In this document: positions 41,188 to 50,165 of the stretch, in pieces | Layout: each line of letters opens with the position of its first letter | Position numbering within the stretch: the first letter of the stretch is position 1 | NCBI GenBank assembly: GCA_013138975.1 | Contig: WTBR01000143.1 | Span: 1-52,445 of the forward strand | Length of the DNA stretch: 52,445 bases | Direction: 5' to 3' | Origin: Bacteroidales bacterium | GTDB taxonomy: Bacteria > Bacteroidota > Bacteroidia > Bacteroidales > UBA12077 | Notes under the pieces: model-generated | What the model saw: the letters and a program-made list of their open reading frames with translations, nothing else | What the model was told of the DNA's origin: nothing | Databases searched by the model: none | Position numbers and translations under genes: made by a program

Positions 41188-41348
41188 TAGTCTTTGCAAA
41201 AAATCGCCAAATACTGCGTTACTCTTGTGTTGAAAACAGTCACTTATAAAAATAAGCTCCTTGATTTTCAACACTTCGAAAGCCTTGTCTTTGACGATTT
41301 CTTATCAAAGACTTGAAAAAAGGCAGTTTTCCAGCTGACACTAAATAA
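41188..41348 (+). repeat. Interspersed repeat B, copy 3
   Basis: Copy of the 31826-32014 element in the same orientation, beginning at the ugd stop codon region (TAATTAGTCTTTGCAAAAAA) and ending GCTGACACTAAATAA. It lacks the loop insertion of copy 2. The central GTTGAAAAC and GTTTTCAAC-type arms (here TGATTTTCAAC) still pair. Confidence 0.8.
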
Positions 41349-41369
41349 TTTTTTTATATAAAAAAATAT

Positions 41370-41399
41370 AAAGCTGGTGTTATTTACATCAGCTTTTTC
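41370..41399 (+). terminator. Intrinsic terminator after ugd and repeat B
   Basis: AAGCTGGTG and CATCAGCTT pair over 9 bp (one G-T) around the loop TTATTTA and are followed by TTTCTTATTTTT. It lies only 16 bases before the ATG of the decarboxylase gene, so ugd is likely uncoupled from the downstream genes, or the block is only partly terminated. Confidence 0.7.
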
Positions 41400-41414
41400 T
41401 TATTTTTACTTTCT

Positions 41415-42353
41415 ATGAAAAAAATACTTGTTACAGGTGGTGCTGGATTTATTGGTTCACACCTTTGCGAAAGACTTTTAAATGAAGGAAACGAAGTAAT
41501 TTGTTTAGACAACTACTTTACCGGTTCTAAAAAAAACATTGCTAACTTGTTAAAAAATCCTTACTTTGAGATTGTAAGGCATGATATTACAATGCCCTAT
41601 TTTATCGAAGTAGACGAAATTTATAATTTGGCTTGTCCTGCCTCACCAATTCATTATCAATTTAATCCTATAAAAACGATTAAGACTTCTGTTATGGGAG
41701 CTATTAATATGTTGGGATTAGCAAAGCGGATTAAAGCAAAAATTTTACAGGCATCAACAAGTGAAGTTTATGGCGATCCTTTAGTTCACCCACAAACAGA
41801 AGATTACTGGGGTAACTGTAATCCTATAGGTTCTCGATCGTGTTATGATGAAGGCAAACGTTGTGCAGAATCCTTATTTATGAATTATCATCATAAAAAT
41901 GATGTTCAGATTAAGATTGCAAGAATATTTAATACTTATGGTCCAAATATGAGACCTGATGACGGAAGAGTTGTTTCTAATTTTATAGTTCAAGCAATAA
42001 AGGATGAAGATATTACAATTTATGGTGATGGTAAACAAACTCGAAGTTTTCAATACATTGATGATTTAGTTGAAGGCTTAATTCGTTTAATGAATTCCGA
42101 GAGTTCTTTCATAGGGCCTGTAAACATTGGAAATCCAAATGAATTTACAATGATTGAATTGGCAGAAAGTATAATTAATATTACAGGATCCAAATCTAAA
42201 ATTACATACCACACTTTACCAGAAGATGATCCAATGCAAAGACGACCTGATATTAGTTTAGCAAAGAAAGTTCTAAATAAATGGGAACCTAAAGTACAAC
42301 TCAACGAAGGTCTTAAAAACACAATAGAATATTTTAAAGAAATAACAATATGA
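41415..42353 (+). CDS. uxs: UDP-glucuronate decarboxylase (UDP-xylose synthase)
   Basis: A 312-residue short-chain dehydrogenase-fold enzyme: ILVTGGAGFIGSHLCERL (NAD binding), YNLACPASPIHYQ, ASTSEVYGDP, SCYDEGKRCAE (YxxxK) and RIFNTYGPNMRPDDGRVVSNF are diagnostic for UXS. It converts UDP-glucuronate, made by Ugd, to UDP-xylose for surface glycans. Its last codons overlap the rmlA start by 4 bases, so it is translationally coupled to rmlA. Confidence 0.95.
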   Translation: MKKILVTGGAGFIGSHLCERLLNEGNEVICLDNYFTGSKKNIANLLKNPYFEIVRHDITMPYFIEVDEIYNLACPASPIHYQFNPIKTIKTSVMGAINMLGLAKRIKAKILQASTSEVYGDPLVHPQTEDYWGNCNPIGSRSCYDEGKRCAESLFMNYHHKNDVQIKIARIFNTYGPNMRPDDGRVVSNFIVQAIKDEDITIYGDGKQTRSFQYIDDLVEGLIRLMNSESSFIGPVNIGNPNEFTMIELAESIINITGSKSKITYHTLPEDDPMQRRPDISLAKKVLNKWEPKVQLNEGLKNTIEYFKEITI

Positions 42354-43219
42354 AAGGAATAGTTTTAGCTGGAGGAGCAGGTACAAGACTGTATCCTATT
42401 ACAAAAAGCATTTCGAAACAAATTATTCCTATTTATGATAAACCGATGATATATTATCCATTATCGGTTTTAATGCTTTCAGGTATTAAGGAAATTTTGA
42501 TTATCTCTACTCCAAAAGATATTCACTTATATGAAGATTTGCTAGGAAATGGAAACCAATTAGGATTAAACATTTCTTATAAAGAACAAGCATCTCCAGA
42601 TGGACTTGCACAAGCATTTACTCTTGGAGAAGAATTTATCGGAGATGATAACGTCTGTCTTGTACTTGGTGATAATATCTTTTATGGTTATGGTTTTACA
42701 AAAGTTCTTAAAAAGGCAGCTGAATTAAAAGATGGTGCTGTTGTATTCGGTTATTATGTTAATGATCCTGAAAGATATGGTGTTGCGGAAATTGATAAAT
42801 CAGGAAAAGTTTTAAGTCTTGAAGAGAAACCTGAAAACCCAAAATCAAATTATGCAGTTACAGGATTATATTTTTATTCAAATGATGTAATTCAAAAAGC
42901 TAAAAACCTTAAACCAAGCAAAAGAGGAGAACTTGAGATTACTGATTTAAATAAACTATATTTAAATGAAGATCGATTAAGTGTTAAACTTCTCGGAAGA
43001 GGCTTTGCATGGTTGGATACAGGAACTCATGATAGTCTTTTACAGGCCTCAAACTATGTAGCAACGATTGAACAACGACAAGGATTAAAAATAGCTTGTA
43101 TCGAAGAAATTGCTTATAAAATGGGATTCATTAATAAAGAACAATTAATTAAATTAGGCGAAGAATTAAATAAAAATCAATACGGCCAATATTTATTAAA
43201 AATTGCAAACGAAGATTAA
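42350..43219 (+). CDS. rmlA: Glucose-1-phosphate thymidylyltransferase
   Basis: A 289-residue nucleotidyltransferase: GIVLAGGAGTRLYPIT is the triphosphate loop with Arg, and SKQIIPIYDKPMIYYP, LGDNIFYG and GVAEID are typical of RmlA/RfbA. The end IEEIAYKMGFINKEQL matches the family. It makes dTDP-glucose, the first step to dTDP-L-rhamnose. It overlaps the decarboxylase gene by 4 bases and is followed one base later by rmlC. Confidence 0.97.
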   Translation: MKGIVLAGGAGTRLYPITKSISKQIIPIYDKPMIYYPLSVLMLSGIKEILIISTPKDIHLYEDLLGNGNQLGLNISYKEQASPDGLAQAFTLGEEFIGDDNVCLVLGDNIFYGYGFTKVLKKAAELKDGAVVFGYYVNDPERYGVAEIDKSGKVLSLEEKPENPKSNYAVTGLYFYSNDVIQKAKNLKPSKRGELEITDLNKLYLNEDRLSVKLLGRGFAWLDTGTHDSLLQASNYVATIEQRQGLKIACIEEIAYKMGFINKEQLIKLGEELNKNQYGQYLLKIANED

Positions 43220-43220
43220 A

Positions 43221-43772
43221 ATGGAATTAATTAACACCGAATTTCCAGGATTATTTATAATCAAACCAAAAATATTTGAAGATTCAAGAGGATATTTTTT
43301 TGAGAGTTTTAATAAAAGTAAAATAGCTGCATTTAAAGATATTGAATTTGTACAAGATAATCAATCTAAATCATCTTATGGAATAATCCGAGGATTACAT
43401 TATCAGCTTGAGCCTTATGCCCAATCTAAATTAATACGCGTATTAGAAGGAACAATTCTTGATGTTGTAGTTGATGTTCGCGAAAAATCACCCACATTCG
43501 GAAAACACTTTTCTATTGAACTTTCATACGAAAACAAGCAGCAATTTTTTATCCCAAAAGGTTTTGCTCATGGTTTTTCTGTTTTAAGTGAAACTGCAAC
43601 CGTTCTTTACAAAACGGATCAGTATTACAATCCCGAATCGGAACGAGGTATAAATTTTAATGACCCTGATTTAAATATTGATTGGAAGATTGATCTTAAT
43701 AAAGCTGTAATCTCTCCAAAAGATAAAGTTCTACCAATATTAAAAGAATCAGAAAAAAACTTTAAATTCTAA
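43221..43772 (+). CDS. rmlC: dTDP-4-dehydrorhamnose 3,5-epimerase
   Basis: The start is taken at the ATG at 43221 (MELINTEFPGLFIIKP), directly after the rmlA stop; the frame extends six codons further inside rmlA. The 183-residue cupin has FEDSRGYFFESFNKS, QDNQSKSSYGIIRGLHYQ (catalytic His) and FIPKGFAHGFSVLSE. It epimerises C3 and C5 of the 4-keto sugar. It lies 6 bases before rmlD. Confidence 0.96.
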   Translation: MELINTEFPGLFIIKPKIFEDSRGYFFESFNKSKIAAFKDIEFVQDNQSKSSYGIIRGLHYQLEPYAQSKLIRVLEGTILDVVVDVREKSPTFGKHFSIELSYENKQQFFIPKGFAHGFSVLSETATVLYKTDQYYNPESERGINFNDPDLNIDWKIDLNKAVISPKDKVLPILKESEKNFKF

Positions 43773-43778
43773 AAATCG

Positions 43779-44678
43779 ATGATTAATATTCTTGTTACAG
43801 GAGCCAATGGCCAATTAGGAAGCGAATTAAAAAGAATTTCTGAAGATAATATTATTCAATTTGAAAAGACTATAAATTTTGTTTTTACTGATATTGATAC
43901 ATTGAACATGTCAGATTCAACTTTAATTCATAATTTTTTTCAGGAACATACTTTTGATTATGTAATTAACTGTGCTGCATATACAAATGTTGATTTAGCT
44001 GAAACTGATAAAGAAAATGCTTACAATGTTAATGCTACTTGTGTAAAAAACATTGCTGAAGCTATAAATAATCAGAAGCTGTCTACCGAACAGGCAGGTG
44101 CAAAATTTATTCATATTTCCACTGATTATGTTTTTGATGGGAGCAGTAACATTCCATATACAGAGGAAATGTTAACGAATCCTAAATCGGTTTATGGAAG
44201 TTCAAAACTTGATGGAGAAAAATTTGCCTTAGAAAACGATAACTCAATAGTTATAAGAACTTCATGGCTTTATTCTAGTTATGGAAAGAACTTTGCAAAA
44301 ACAATTCATAAGCTTTGTCAAGAAAGAGAATCATTGAATGTGATTTTTGATCAAATAGGAACTCCTACTTATGCCTATGATCTTGCTTTAGTGATTTTAC
44401 AGATTGTAAAACAATCTATTAATGAAAATAATTTCATTCCCGGTGTGTACCATTTTTCCAACGAAGGTGTTTGTAGCTGGTATGATTTTGCAAAAATCAT
44501 TGCTAATAATACTAATTCCGAATGTGAAATAAATCCTATAGAATCGAAGGACTACCCTACTCCTGTAAAGCGACCATTTTACAGTGTTTTAAATAAGAGT
44601 AAAATAAAATCTACTTACAATATAAAAATTCCGCATTGGCAAGATAGTTTAAACGAATTCTTTAAAATTGTAAGTTAA
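43779..44678 (+). CDS. rmlD: dTDP-4-dehydrorhamnose reductase
   Basis: A 299-residue SDR: ILVTGANGQLGSELK, VINCAAYTNVDLAETD, HISTDYVFDG, YGSSKLDGE (YxxxK) and RTSWLYSSYGKNFAKTI are diagnostic. It reduces the last intermediate to dTDP-L-rhamnose. With rmlA and rmlC it forms a rhamnose block that lacks rmlB here, so the dehydratase must be encoded elsewhere. The operon ends in a repeat-bearing gap before the phosphohexomutase gene. Confidence 0.96.
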   Translation: MINILVTGANGQLGSELKRISEDNIIQFEKTINFVFTDIDTLNMSDSTLIHNFFQEHTFDYVINCAAYTNVDLAETDKENAYNVNATCVKNIAEAINNQKLSTEQAGAKFIHISTDYVFDGSSNIPYTEEMLTNPKSVYGSSKLDGEKFALENDNSIVIRTSWLYSSYGKNFAKTIHKLCQERESLNVIFDQIGTPTYAYDLALVILQIVKQSINENNFIPGVYHFSNEGVCSWYDFAKIIANNTNSECEINPIESKDYPTPVKRPFYSVLNKSKIKSTYNIKIPHWQDSLNEFFKIVS

Positions 44679-44868
44679 TACCTATTAAACACCAAAATGA
44701 CCGATATAATTCGTTTCTTTTTCACTAATATATCTTCAAAAAAAACCGTAGCTATACTTCGACAAAGCTCAGTACGGGTGGCTATGCTTGGATATTTTGA
44801 ATCATCTAAGCAAAAAAGAATTCAAATTATTTATAGGTCATATTGAAATTTAATTGGTATAAATTAAT
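44677..44868 (+). repeat. Interspersed repeat D, copy 2, with nested insertion
   Basis: Matches 6858-6991 read in reverse. Shared blocks are ATTAAACACCAAAATG, CGTTTCTTTTTCACT, GCTATGCTTGGAT and GAAATTTAATTGGTATAAA. The ends TAATACCTATTAAA and TTTAATTGGTATAA are inverted repeats. Relative to copy 1 it contains an extra CTTCGACAAAGCTCAGTACG (from 44757) inside the GTAGCT..GGCTATGC word, plus about 25 bases near the right end. It fills most of the 293-base gap after rmlD. Confidence 0.75.
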
Positions 44869-44971
44869 TTTTCAGTTCGTTTCAATAAAATCATTTTCTT
44901 AACTTTATAAATTCCAACTTACCTGACAGGCTAAGGCAGTTAAAAAGGCAGTCGGGTTAAAATTACACCTT

Positions 44972-46717
44972 ATGGCAGATAATGAATTATTAAAATTAGT
45001 TCAATCCAAAGCTGATGCTTGGTTAAAATCGGATATCGATTCAGTTTCAAAACAAGAACTAGAGAACTTAATTCAAAATAACGAAGCTGAGTTAATTGAA
45101 TCATTCTATAGAGATCTTGAATTTGGTACCGGTGGACTAAGGGGAATTATGGGTGTTGGTACAAATCGTATAAATATTTACACAATAGGAATGGCAACTC
45201 AAGGATTATGCAATTACCTTAAGCAACAATTCCCTGATAAAAAAGAAATTAAAGTGGCTATCGCTTGTGATTCCAGAATTAATAGCCAATTATTTGCAGA
45301 GAAAACTGCAAGTGTTTTTTCTGCTAATGGAATAAAAGCATTTCTTTTTGAAGACCTCCGTCCTACTCCCGAATTATCGTTCGCTGTTAGACAATTAGGA
45401 TGCCAAAGTGGTATAGTTGTAACTGCATCGCACAATCCAAAAGAATATAATGGATATAAAGTTTATTGGGAAGATGGAGGCCAAATTATTAGTCCTCATG
45501 ATAAAAATATCATTAATGAGGTTCAGAAAATTAAAGATATTAGCGAAGTGAAATTTGATGATAAGCTGAAAAATGTTGAAATAATTGGAAATAAAATAGA
45601 TAAAAAATATTTAAAAGAAGTTTCCAATCTTTCTTTAAATCCGAAAGTAATTAAAAAACAAAAGGATTTAAAAATAGTTTATACTCCGATTCATGGTACT
45701 GGTGCCATTTTGGTTCCACAAGCATTAAAAGCTTATGGTTTTGAAAACATCACAATAGTTGATGAACAAAAAATCCCTGACGGAAATTTTCCAACTGTTA
45801 AATCGCCTAATCCAGAGGAACCTGCAGCACTTGAATTAGCATTAAAAAAAGCAAAGGAAATAGATGCAGATATCGTTATGGCTACTGATCCTGATGCCGA
45901 TCGTGTAGGTATTGCCATAAAAAATAACTGTAATGAATTTATATTACTTAATGGAAATCAAGCTGCTGCGCTTTTAATTAATTATTTAATCTCACAATGG
46001 AGTGCAAATGGTAAATTAAAAGGCAAGGAATACATTGTTAAAACTATTGTTACGAGTGATTTATTAAAGGAAATAGCTGATAAATATGATGTTGAATGTT
46101 TTGATGTTTTAACTGGATTCAAATATATAGCCGACATAATAAGAAATCAAGAAGGTAAAAAGAAATTCATTGGTGGTGGAGAAGAAAGCTATGGTTACCT
46201 TGCAGGTGAATTTGTTCGAGATAAGGATGCTGTAATGTCATGTGCATTACTTGCTGAAACCGCTGCTTGGGCAAAGAATAATGGCAAATCACTTTACGAA
46301 GAGTTAATAGATATTTATATTGAATTTGGATTTTATAAAGAGAATCTGATTTCTGTTGTTAAAAAAGGTAAATCGGGAGCTGAAGAAATTCAAAAAATGA
46401 TGGATGAATTCAGAAACAGCCCTCCTCAAACGATTAACAATTCAAATGTGATGTTAATTCATGATTTTGAGAAACAAGTTACTTATGATCAAATTAGTCA
46501 TCTGCGATATGATATAAATTTGCCTAAATCGAATGTATTACAATTTATTTTGCAGGACGGATCAAAAATATCTGTCAGGCCTTCGGGTACTGAACCAAAA
46601 ATAAAATTCTATTTTGGTGTACACGAAAAACTTGAACAATATGAAGATTTTGAAAAAGTGAATAAACAATTGGATGATAAAATAGATGACATTATTAAAT
46701 CATTAAAATTGAAATAG
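44972..46717 (+). CDS. Phosphoglucomutase/phosphomannomutase family protein
   Basis: A 581-residue alpha-D-phosphohexomutase of the PgcA/PMM2 type. FGTGGLRGIMGVGTNRIN is the start of domain 1, TASHNPKEYNGYKVYW carries the phosphoserine (Ser153), and ATDPDADRVGIA binds Mg. GGGEESYGYLAG is the sugar-binding loop and RPSGTEPKIKFYF the phosphate-binding loop. It interconverts glucose-1-phosphate and glucose-6-phosphate, feeding UDP-glucose and dTDP-glucose to the neighbouring pathway genes. Repeat A copy 4 begins at its stop codon. Confidence 0.95.
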   Translation: MADNELLKLVQSKADAWLKSDIDSVSKQELENLIQNNEAELIESFYRDLEFGTGGLRGIMGVGTNRINIYTIGMATQGLCNYLKQQFPDKKEIKVAIACDSRINSQLFAEKTASVFSANGIKAFLFEDLRPTPELSFAVRQLGCQSGIVVTASHNPKEYNGYKVYWEDGGQIISPHDKNIINEVQKIKDISEVKFDDKLKNVEIIGNKIDKKYLKEVSNLSLNPKVIKKQKDLKIVYTPIHGTGAILVPQALKAYGFENITIVDEQKIPDGNFPTVKSPNPEEPAALELALKKAKEIDADIVMATDPDADRVGIAIKNNCNEFILLNGNQAAALLINYLISQWSANGKLKGKEYIVKTIVTSDLLKEIADKYDVECFDVLTGFKYIADIIRNQEGKKKFIGGGEESYGYLAGEFVRDKDAVMSCALLAETAAWAKNNGKSLYEELIDIYIEFGFYKENLISVVKKGKSGAEEIQKMMDEFRNSPPQTINNSNVMLIHDFEKQVTYDQISHLRYDINLPKSNVLQFILQDGSKISVRPSGTEPKIKFYFGVHEKLEQYEDFEKVNKQLDDKIDDIIKSLKLK

Positions 46718-46865
46718 TATCTAATATCCACAAGTAAATTTTCATTCAGTTAAATATTAAGTAATTAGCCGTGCCACAGTTAACTAATATAGATGACATG
46801 AAATTAAAATCAAATGCTGATTATTAACAAAACCGTGGCACGGTATGCGGATTTAATTTAGTATT
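46718..46865. repeat. Interspersed repeat A, copy 4
   Basis: Fourth copy, from TATCTAATATCCACAAG to ATGCGGATTTAATTTAGTA, starting right after the TAG of the phosphohexomutase gene. Its inner inverted repeat is the most complete (GCCGTGCCAC and CCGTGGCACGG). It also ends in the TGCGGAT arm that pairs with ATCC(A/G)CAA at the left. Confidence 0.85.
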
Positions 46866-46928
46866 AAAAATCGAAAATTAAGATAGAAAACTTGGTATCT
46901 GAAACTTAAAACCTGAAACTATATTATT

Positions 46929-47345
46929 ATGAACTCATACAGAAAAGAACTTTGGTTTAATACTACTCGGCGAAGAGAATATATAAATATAACTCCGACA
47001 ATTGAACTGGAGTTAGAAAAAAGCGGCATTAAGGAAGGATTAATCTTGGTTAATGCAATGCACATTACAAGTAGTGTTTTTATTAATGATGATGAAGCGG
47101 GTTTACACGATGATTTTGAGAAATGGCTTGAGGGTTTAGCTCCGGAAAAACCATATTCGCAATACAAGCATAATTATGCTGAAGACAATGCTGATGCGCA
47201 CTTAAAACGAACTATTATGGGGCGTGAGGTAGTTGTTGCGATTACGGATGGTAAGCTTGACTTTGGTCCATGGGAACAAATTTTTTACGGCGAATTCGAT
47301 GGTAAAAGACGTAAAAGAATATTAGTTAAAATTATTGGAGAGTAA
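46929..47345 (+). CDS. YjbQ family protein (UPF0047)
   Basis: A 138-residue protein with the family pattern. RREYINITPTIE and LVNAMHITSSVFINDDEAGLHDDF come first, then HLKRTIMGREVVVAITDGKLDFGPWEQIFYGEFDG. YjbQ proteins have a promiscuous thiamine-phosphate-synthase-like activity and an uncertain main role. The protein is cytoplasmic with no signal peptide. Single gene between repeat A copy 4 and a degenerate heptamer array. Confidence 0.9.
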   Translation: MNSYRKELWFNTTRRREYINITPTIELELEKSGIKEGLILVNAMHITSSVFINDDEAGLHDDFEKWLEGLAPEKPYSQYKHNYAEDNADAHLKRTIMGREVVVAITDGKLDFGPWEQIFYGEFDGKRRKRILVKIIGE

Positions 47346-47350
47346 GAACG

Positions 47351-47443
47351 GTTTCAAGTTTCAGATTTCAAGTTTCAGATTTCAAGTTTCAAGTTTCAGG
47401 TTTCAGGTTTCAGATTCCAGATTTCAAGTTTCAAGTTTCAAGT
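47351..47443. repeat. Degenerate TTTCAAG/TTTCAGR heptamer array
   Basis: About 13 near-perfect 7-base units, TTTCAAG, TTTCAGA and TTTCAGG, in tandem directly after the YjbQ stop codon. Related words (TCTGAAACTTAAAACCTGAAAC, inverted) lie upstream of the same gene at about 46899-46918. The 7-base unit keeps no reading frame and looks non-coding. Confidence 0.85.
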
Positions 47444-47510
47444 TAAATAAAATGCAAATGCTAAACTAAACCTTTCAAGTTTTTATATGTTGTTTAGTTA
47501 AAAGAAAAGA

Positions 47511-48419
47511 ATGGCGCACTCCCATGATCATTATCAAAATGGACCTAACAAAAAGAATCTTTTAATTAGCATTGTTTTAAATGCTGTAATTACTATAGCT
47601 GAATTTATAGGGGGTGTTTTCTCGAATAGCCTTGCTTTAATATCAGATGCTGCACATAATTTAAGCGACACTATGGCTATTATTATTAGCTATATCGCTA
47701 TGATTATTGGGAAGAAAGATTCTACAGCAAAAAACACTTTTGGATACAAACGAATTGAGATATTGGCTGCTTTGTTTAACGCTATCGTTTTAATTGTCAT
47801 ATCGGTTTATCTTTTTTATGAAGCTTATGAGCGATTTTTAAATCCTGAACCAATTAAAGGTAAAACGATGTTAATTGTTGCTACTATTGGATTATTTGGC
47901 AATTTATTTTCTGTTCTTTTACTGCATAAAGATTCATCGCACAACCTAAATGTAAAAGCTGCATATTTGCACTTAATTGGCGACACACTTTCATCTGTTG
48001 GTGTTATAATTGGTGCAATTCTAATTTATTACCTGGAAATTTATTGGATTGATCCATTACTAACTGTAATTATAGGTTTAGTGATTATTAAAGCCACTTG
48101 GAGTATTCTAAAAGAAACTATTGATATTTTAATGCAAGCGAGCCCTGCTGGATTGGATTTAGAAAAAATACAAGATGAATTAGAAAAACATTCTGAAATA
48201 AAAAACATTCATCATATTCATGCTTGGAGTTTATCCGATAATATTATTCACTTTCAGTGTCATGCTGATGTAAACAATAACTTAGCTATTGGCGATATTG
48301 ATGAAATTAGAATTGAACTTGAGAATATATTGCACGATTCATTTGGAATACATCATGTTACAATACAAATGGAACTAGATACTTGTACTCAGAAATCAGC
48401 AATAACGAATCGTAATTAA
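47511..48419 (+). CDS. Cation diffusion facilitator family transporter (CzcD/ZitB type)
   Basis: A 302-residue protein with six predicted membrane helices. An N-terminal His-containing leader (MAHSHDHYQNG) is followed by the metal sites: LISDAAHNLSD in helix 2 and HLIGDTLSSVGVI in helix 5. The C-terminal cytoplasmic domain includes IKNIHHIHAWSLSDNIIHFQCH and DSFGIHHVTIQME. CDF proteins export Zn2+ (also Cd2+ or Co2+) from the cytoplasm by proton antiport. The DxxHxxD/HxxxD pattern favours zinc. Single gene; a long palindrome follows its stop. Confidence 0.95.
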   Translation: MAHSHDHYQNGPNKKNLLISIVLNAVITIAEFIGGVFSNSLALISDAAHNLSDTMAIIISYIAMIIGKKDSTAKNTFGYKRIEILAALFNAIVLIVISVYLFYEAYERFLNPEPIKGKTMLIVATIGLFGNLFSVLLLHKDSSHNLNVKAAYLHLIGDTLSSVGVIIGAILIYYLEIYWIDPLLTVIIGLVIIKATWSILKETIDILMQASPAGLDLEKIQDELEKHSEIKNIHHIHAWSLSDNIIHFQCHADVNNNLAIGDIDEIRIELENILHDSFGIHHVTIQMELDTCTQKSAITNRN

Positions 48420-48431
48420 CTATTTAGAAAT

Positions 48432-48460
48432 CTTTTCCAAAGTTTAAAACTTTGGAAAAG
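48432..48460. repeat. Perfect 14-bp palindrome after the CDF gene
   Basis: CTTTTCCAAAGTTT and AAACTTTGGAAAAG are exact inverted copies around a single A, 13 bases after the stop codon at 48419. There is no T-run, so termination would be factor-assisted. A dispersed palindromic repeat or 3'-end stabiliser is equally likely. The remaining ~190 bases of the gap contain repeated TTAGC(T/G) words but nothing assignable. Confidence 0.7.
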
Positions 48461-48651
48461 TTCAAAAGTGAAAGAGAAAACAGCTGTTGGGAAAAAGGAC
48501 TAATCTTTAGCATAAATTGAAACTTGATTTATTTGAATTGAAAGCTTTTAGCGATTGGCCTTTAGCTCTTAGTGTTAAATTTTAGCTCATTCCGCTTAAA
48601 TAGTTTTTTTTTAACAAATCACTTTATAATCTAGCAGCCTAAAACAAACAG

Positions 48652-50079
48652 CTAAAAATCTTCCGTATTAAAAAATCGTTTATCAAAGTTTACAAGATAT
48701 AAATTCTCTATAGGTCGAGTAAAGGCAGTATAAAGCCACCGGAGATATTCTTTATCCATCATATCATCATTTACATAACCATGATCTATAAATACATTCT
48801 TCCATTGACCTCCTTGCGCTTTATGACATGTAATCGCATATGAAAACTTTACTTGAAGCGCATTAAAATATTCATCGTTCTTAACACTTTCGTATTGTTT
48901 CTTTCTTGTTTTTAAATCCTGATAATCTTCTAAAACATTATAATAAAGTTTTTTATTATCGTCGCTTGACAAAGCCGCTGAATTAATATTTATGGTATCC
49001 AGAATTATTTTGCAATCAACTTCAATATCGCCATAATCAATAAATCGTAATGTAACATTTACAAACCTAAAGCCATATCGCTCTTCGTATTTTCTTATTC
49101 TTAATATCTCTGCAATATCTCCATTTGCGATAAAATCAATCTTATCATTATCATCTATCCAAAAATAATTATTTTTAACTACCATAATATAATCGCCGGT
49201 GGCTATTTCTTCTTCGTGCCATAAAATTTGGCTTCTAATTCCTTGATTATATTGATTTGCTCTTTTATTTGATCGTGTAATTATCATTGTTTCTTCATAT
49301 CCATATTTATCATATGAATCGGAGATTGCCTCAATTAATTCATTACCTGATATTTTCTGAATATCAGTAATACCCTCTAATTCAAATTTAGGAAACACAT
49401 AATTATCACCGGAAATTATATTTCTAATATTCGTTGCATTAAATAATATACCTGAATTTTCTTGCTGACGTACAACGTCTCTTAAATTAAATTCTAAAAC
49501 TTCGTATCCAAAAGATTCCAGTTCTTTCGAATCTAATGCCGGACTAATATCGATACCAACAGGAGGTAATTGAGCCTCATCACCTATTAAAATTAATTTA
49601 CATGACTTATTATTGTATACATATTTAATAAGGTCATCAAGCAAGCTACCTGTGCCAAAGATTGAATTTTCCCTTGATCCTTTTGAAATCATTGATGCCT
49701 CATCAACAATAAAGAATGTATTTGAATGTAAATTAGCATCTAAAACAAAAATTCCAAATCCATCTTTTGATGATTTTTGTCTATATATTTTTTTATGTAT
49801 GGTGTATGCTGATTTTTTAGAATATGCGGTGAGTACTTTTGCTGCTCTTCCTGTTGGAGCAAGCAATACAGATTTAACTTTGAGTTTACTAAATGAATTA
49901 ACTAAAGCACTAATCATAGTTGTTTTACCTGTTCCTGCATAGCCTTTTATTAGGAATATTTTACTTGAATCTTCATCTAAAATAAACTCAGATAAACCTT
50001 CAATCAATGTCTCTTGATCCGCGGTTGGAGTGAGTTTTAATTTTTCAAGAATTATATTTTTAATGTGGTTCTTTAACAT
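48652..50079 (-). CDS. RecD-like ATP-dependent DNA helicase
   Basis: A 475-residue superfamily 1B helicase without the long N-terminal part of RecD2. Walker A GYAGTGKTTM (46-55), Walker B FIVDEASM, the LIGDEAQLPPVG motif III and the C-terminal UvrD_C_2 motif SYAITCHKAQGGQWKNVFID are clear. A beta-barrel-like insert lies between (about residues 290-380). Such proteins are 5'-3' helicases related to RecD and phage Dda, used in repair or recombination. It is divergent from the conserved gene at 50166 and single on its strand. Confidence 0.9.
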   Translation of the reverse strand: MLKNHIKNIILEKLKLTPTADQETLIEGLSEFILDEDSSKIFLIKGYAGTGKTTMISALVNSFSKLKVKSVLLAPTGRAAKVLTAYSKKSAYTIHKKIYRQKSSKDGFGIFVLDANLHSNTFFIVDEASMISKGSRENSIFGTGSLLDDLIKYVYNNKSCKLILIGDEAQLPPVGIDISPALDSKELESFGYEVLEFNLRDVVRQQENSGILFNATNIRNIISGDNYVFPKFELEGITDIQKISGNELIEAISDSYDKYGYEETMIITRSNKRANQYNQGIRSQILWHEEEIATGDYIMVVKNNYFWIDDNDKIDFIANGDIAEILRIRKYEERYGFRFVNVTLRFIDYGDIEVDCKIILDTININSAALSSDDNKKLYYNVLEDYQDLKTRKKQYESVKNDEYFNALQVKFSYAITCHKAQGGQWKNVFIDHGYVNDDMMDKEYLRWLYTAFTRPIENLYLVNFDKRFFNTEDF

Positions 50080-50126
50080 TTTAATAAATAATCTTTAATT
50101 TAAATTTAATTTTTAAATTTTTCTTC

Positions 50127-50134
50127 TAAATTTG
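50127..50134 (+). promoter_or_regulatory. -7 box upstream of the 50166-52198 operon
   Basis: TAAATTTG matches TAnnTTTG and lies 31 bases before the ATG at 50166. The -33 position has TTTAAT. It is the best candidate in the 86-base divergent gap with the helicase gene. Confidence 0.45.
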
Positions 50135-50165
50135 CAAACAAACATATAAAATTAAATCAATCAAA

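Noticed and set aside
47351..47443. CRISPR array
   Set aside because: The units are 7 bases long and directly contiguous, without spacers; no cas genes are near.
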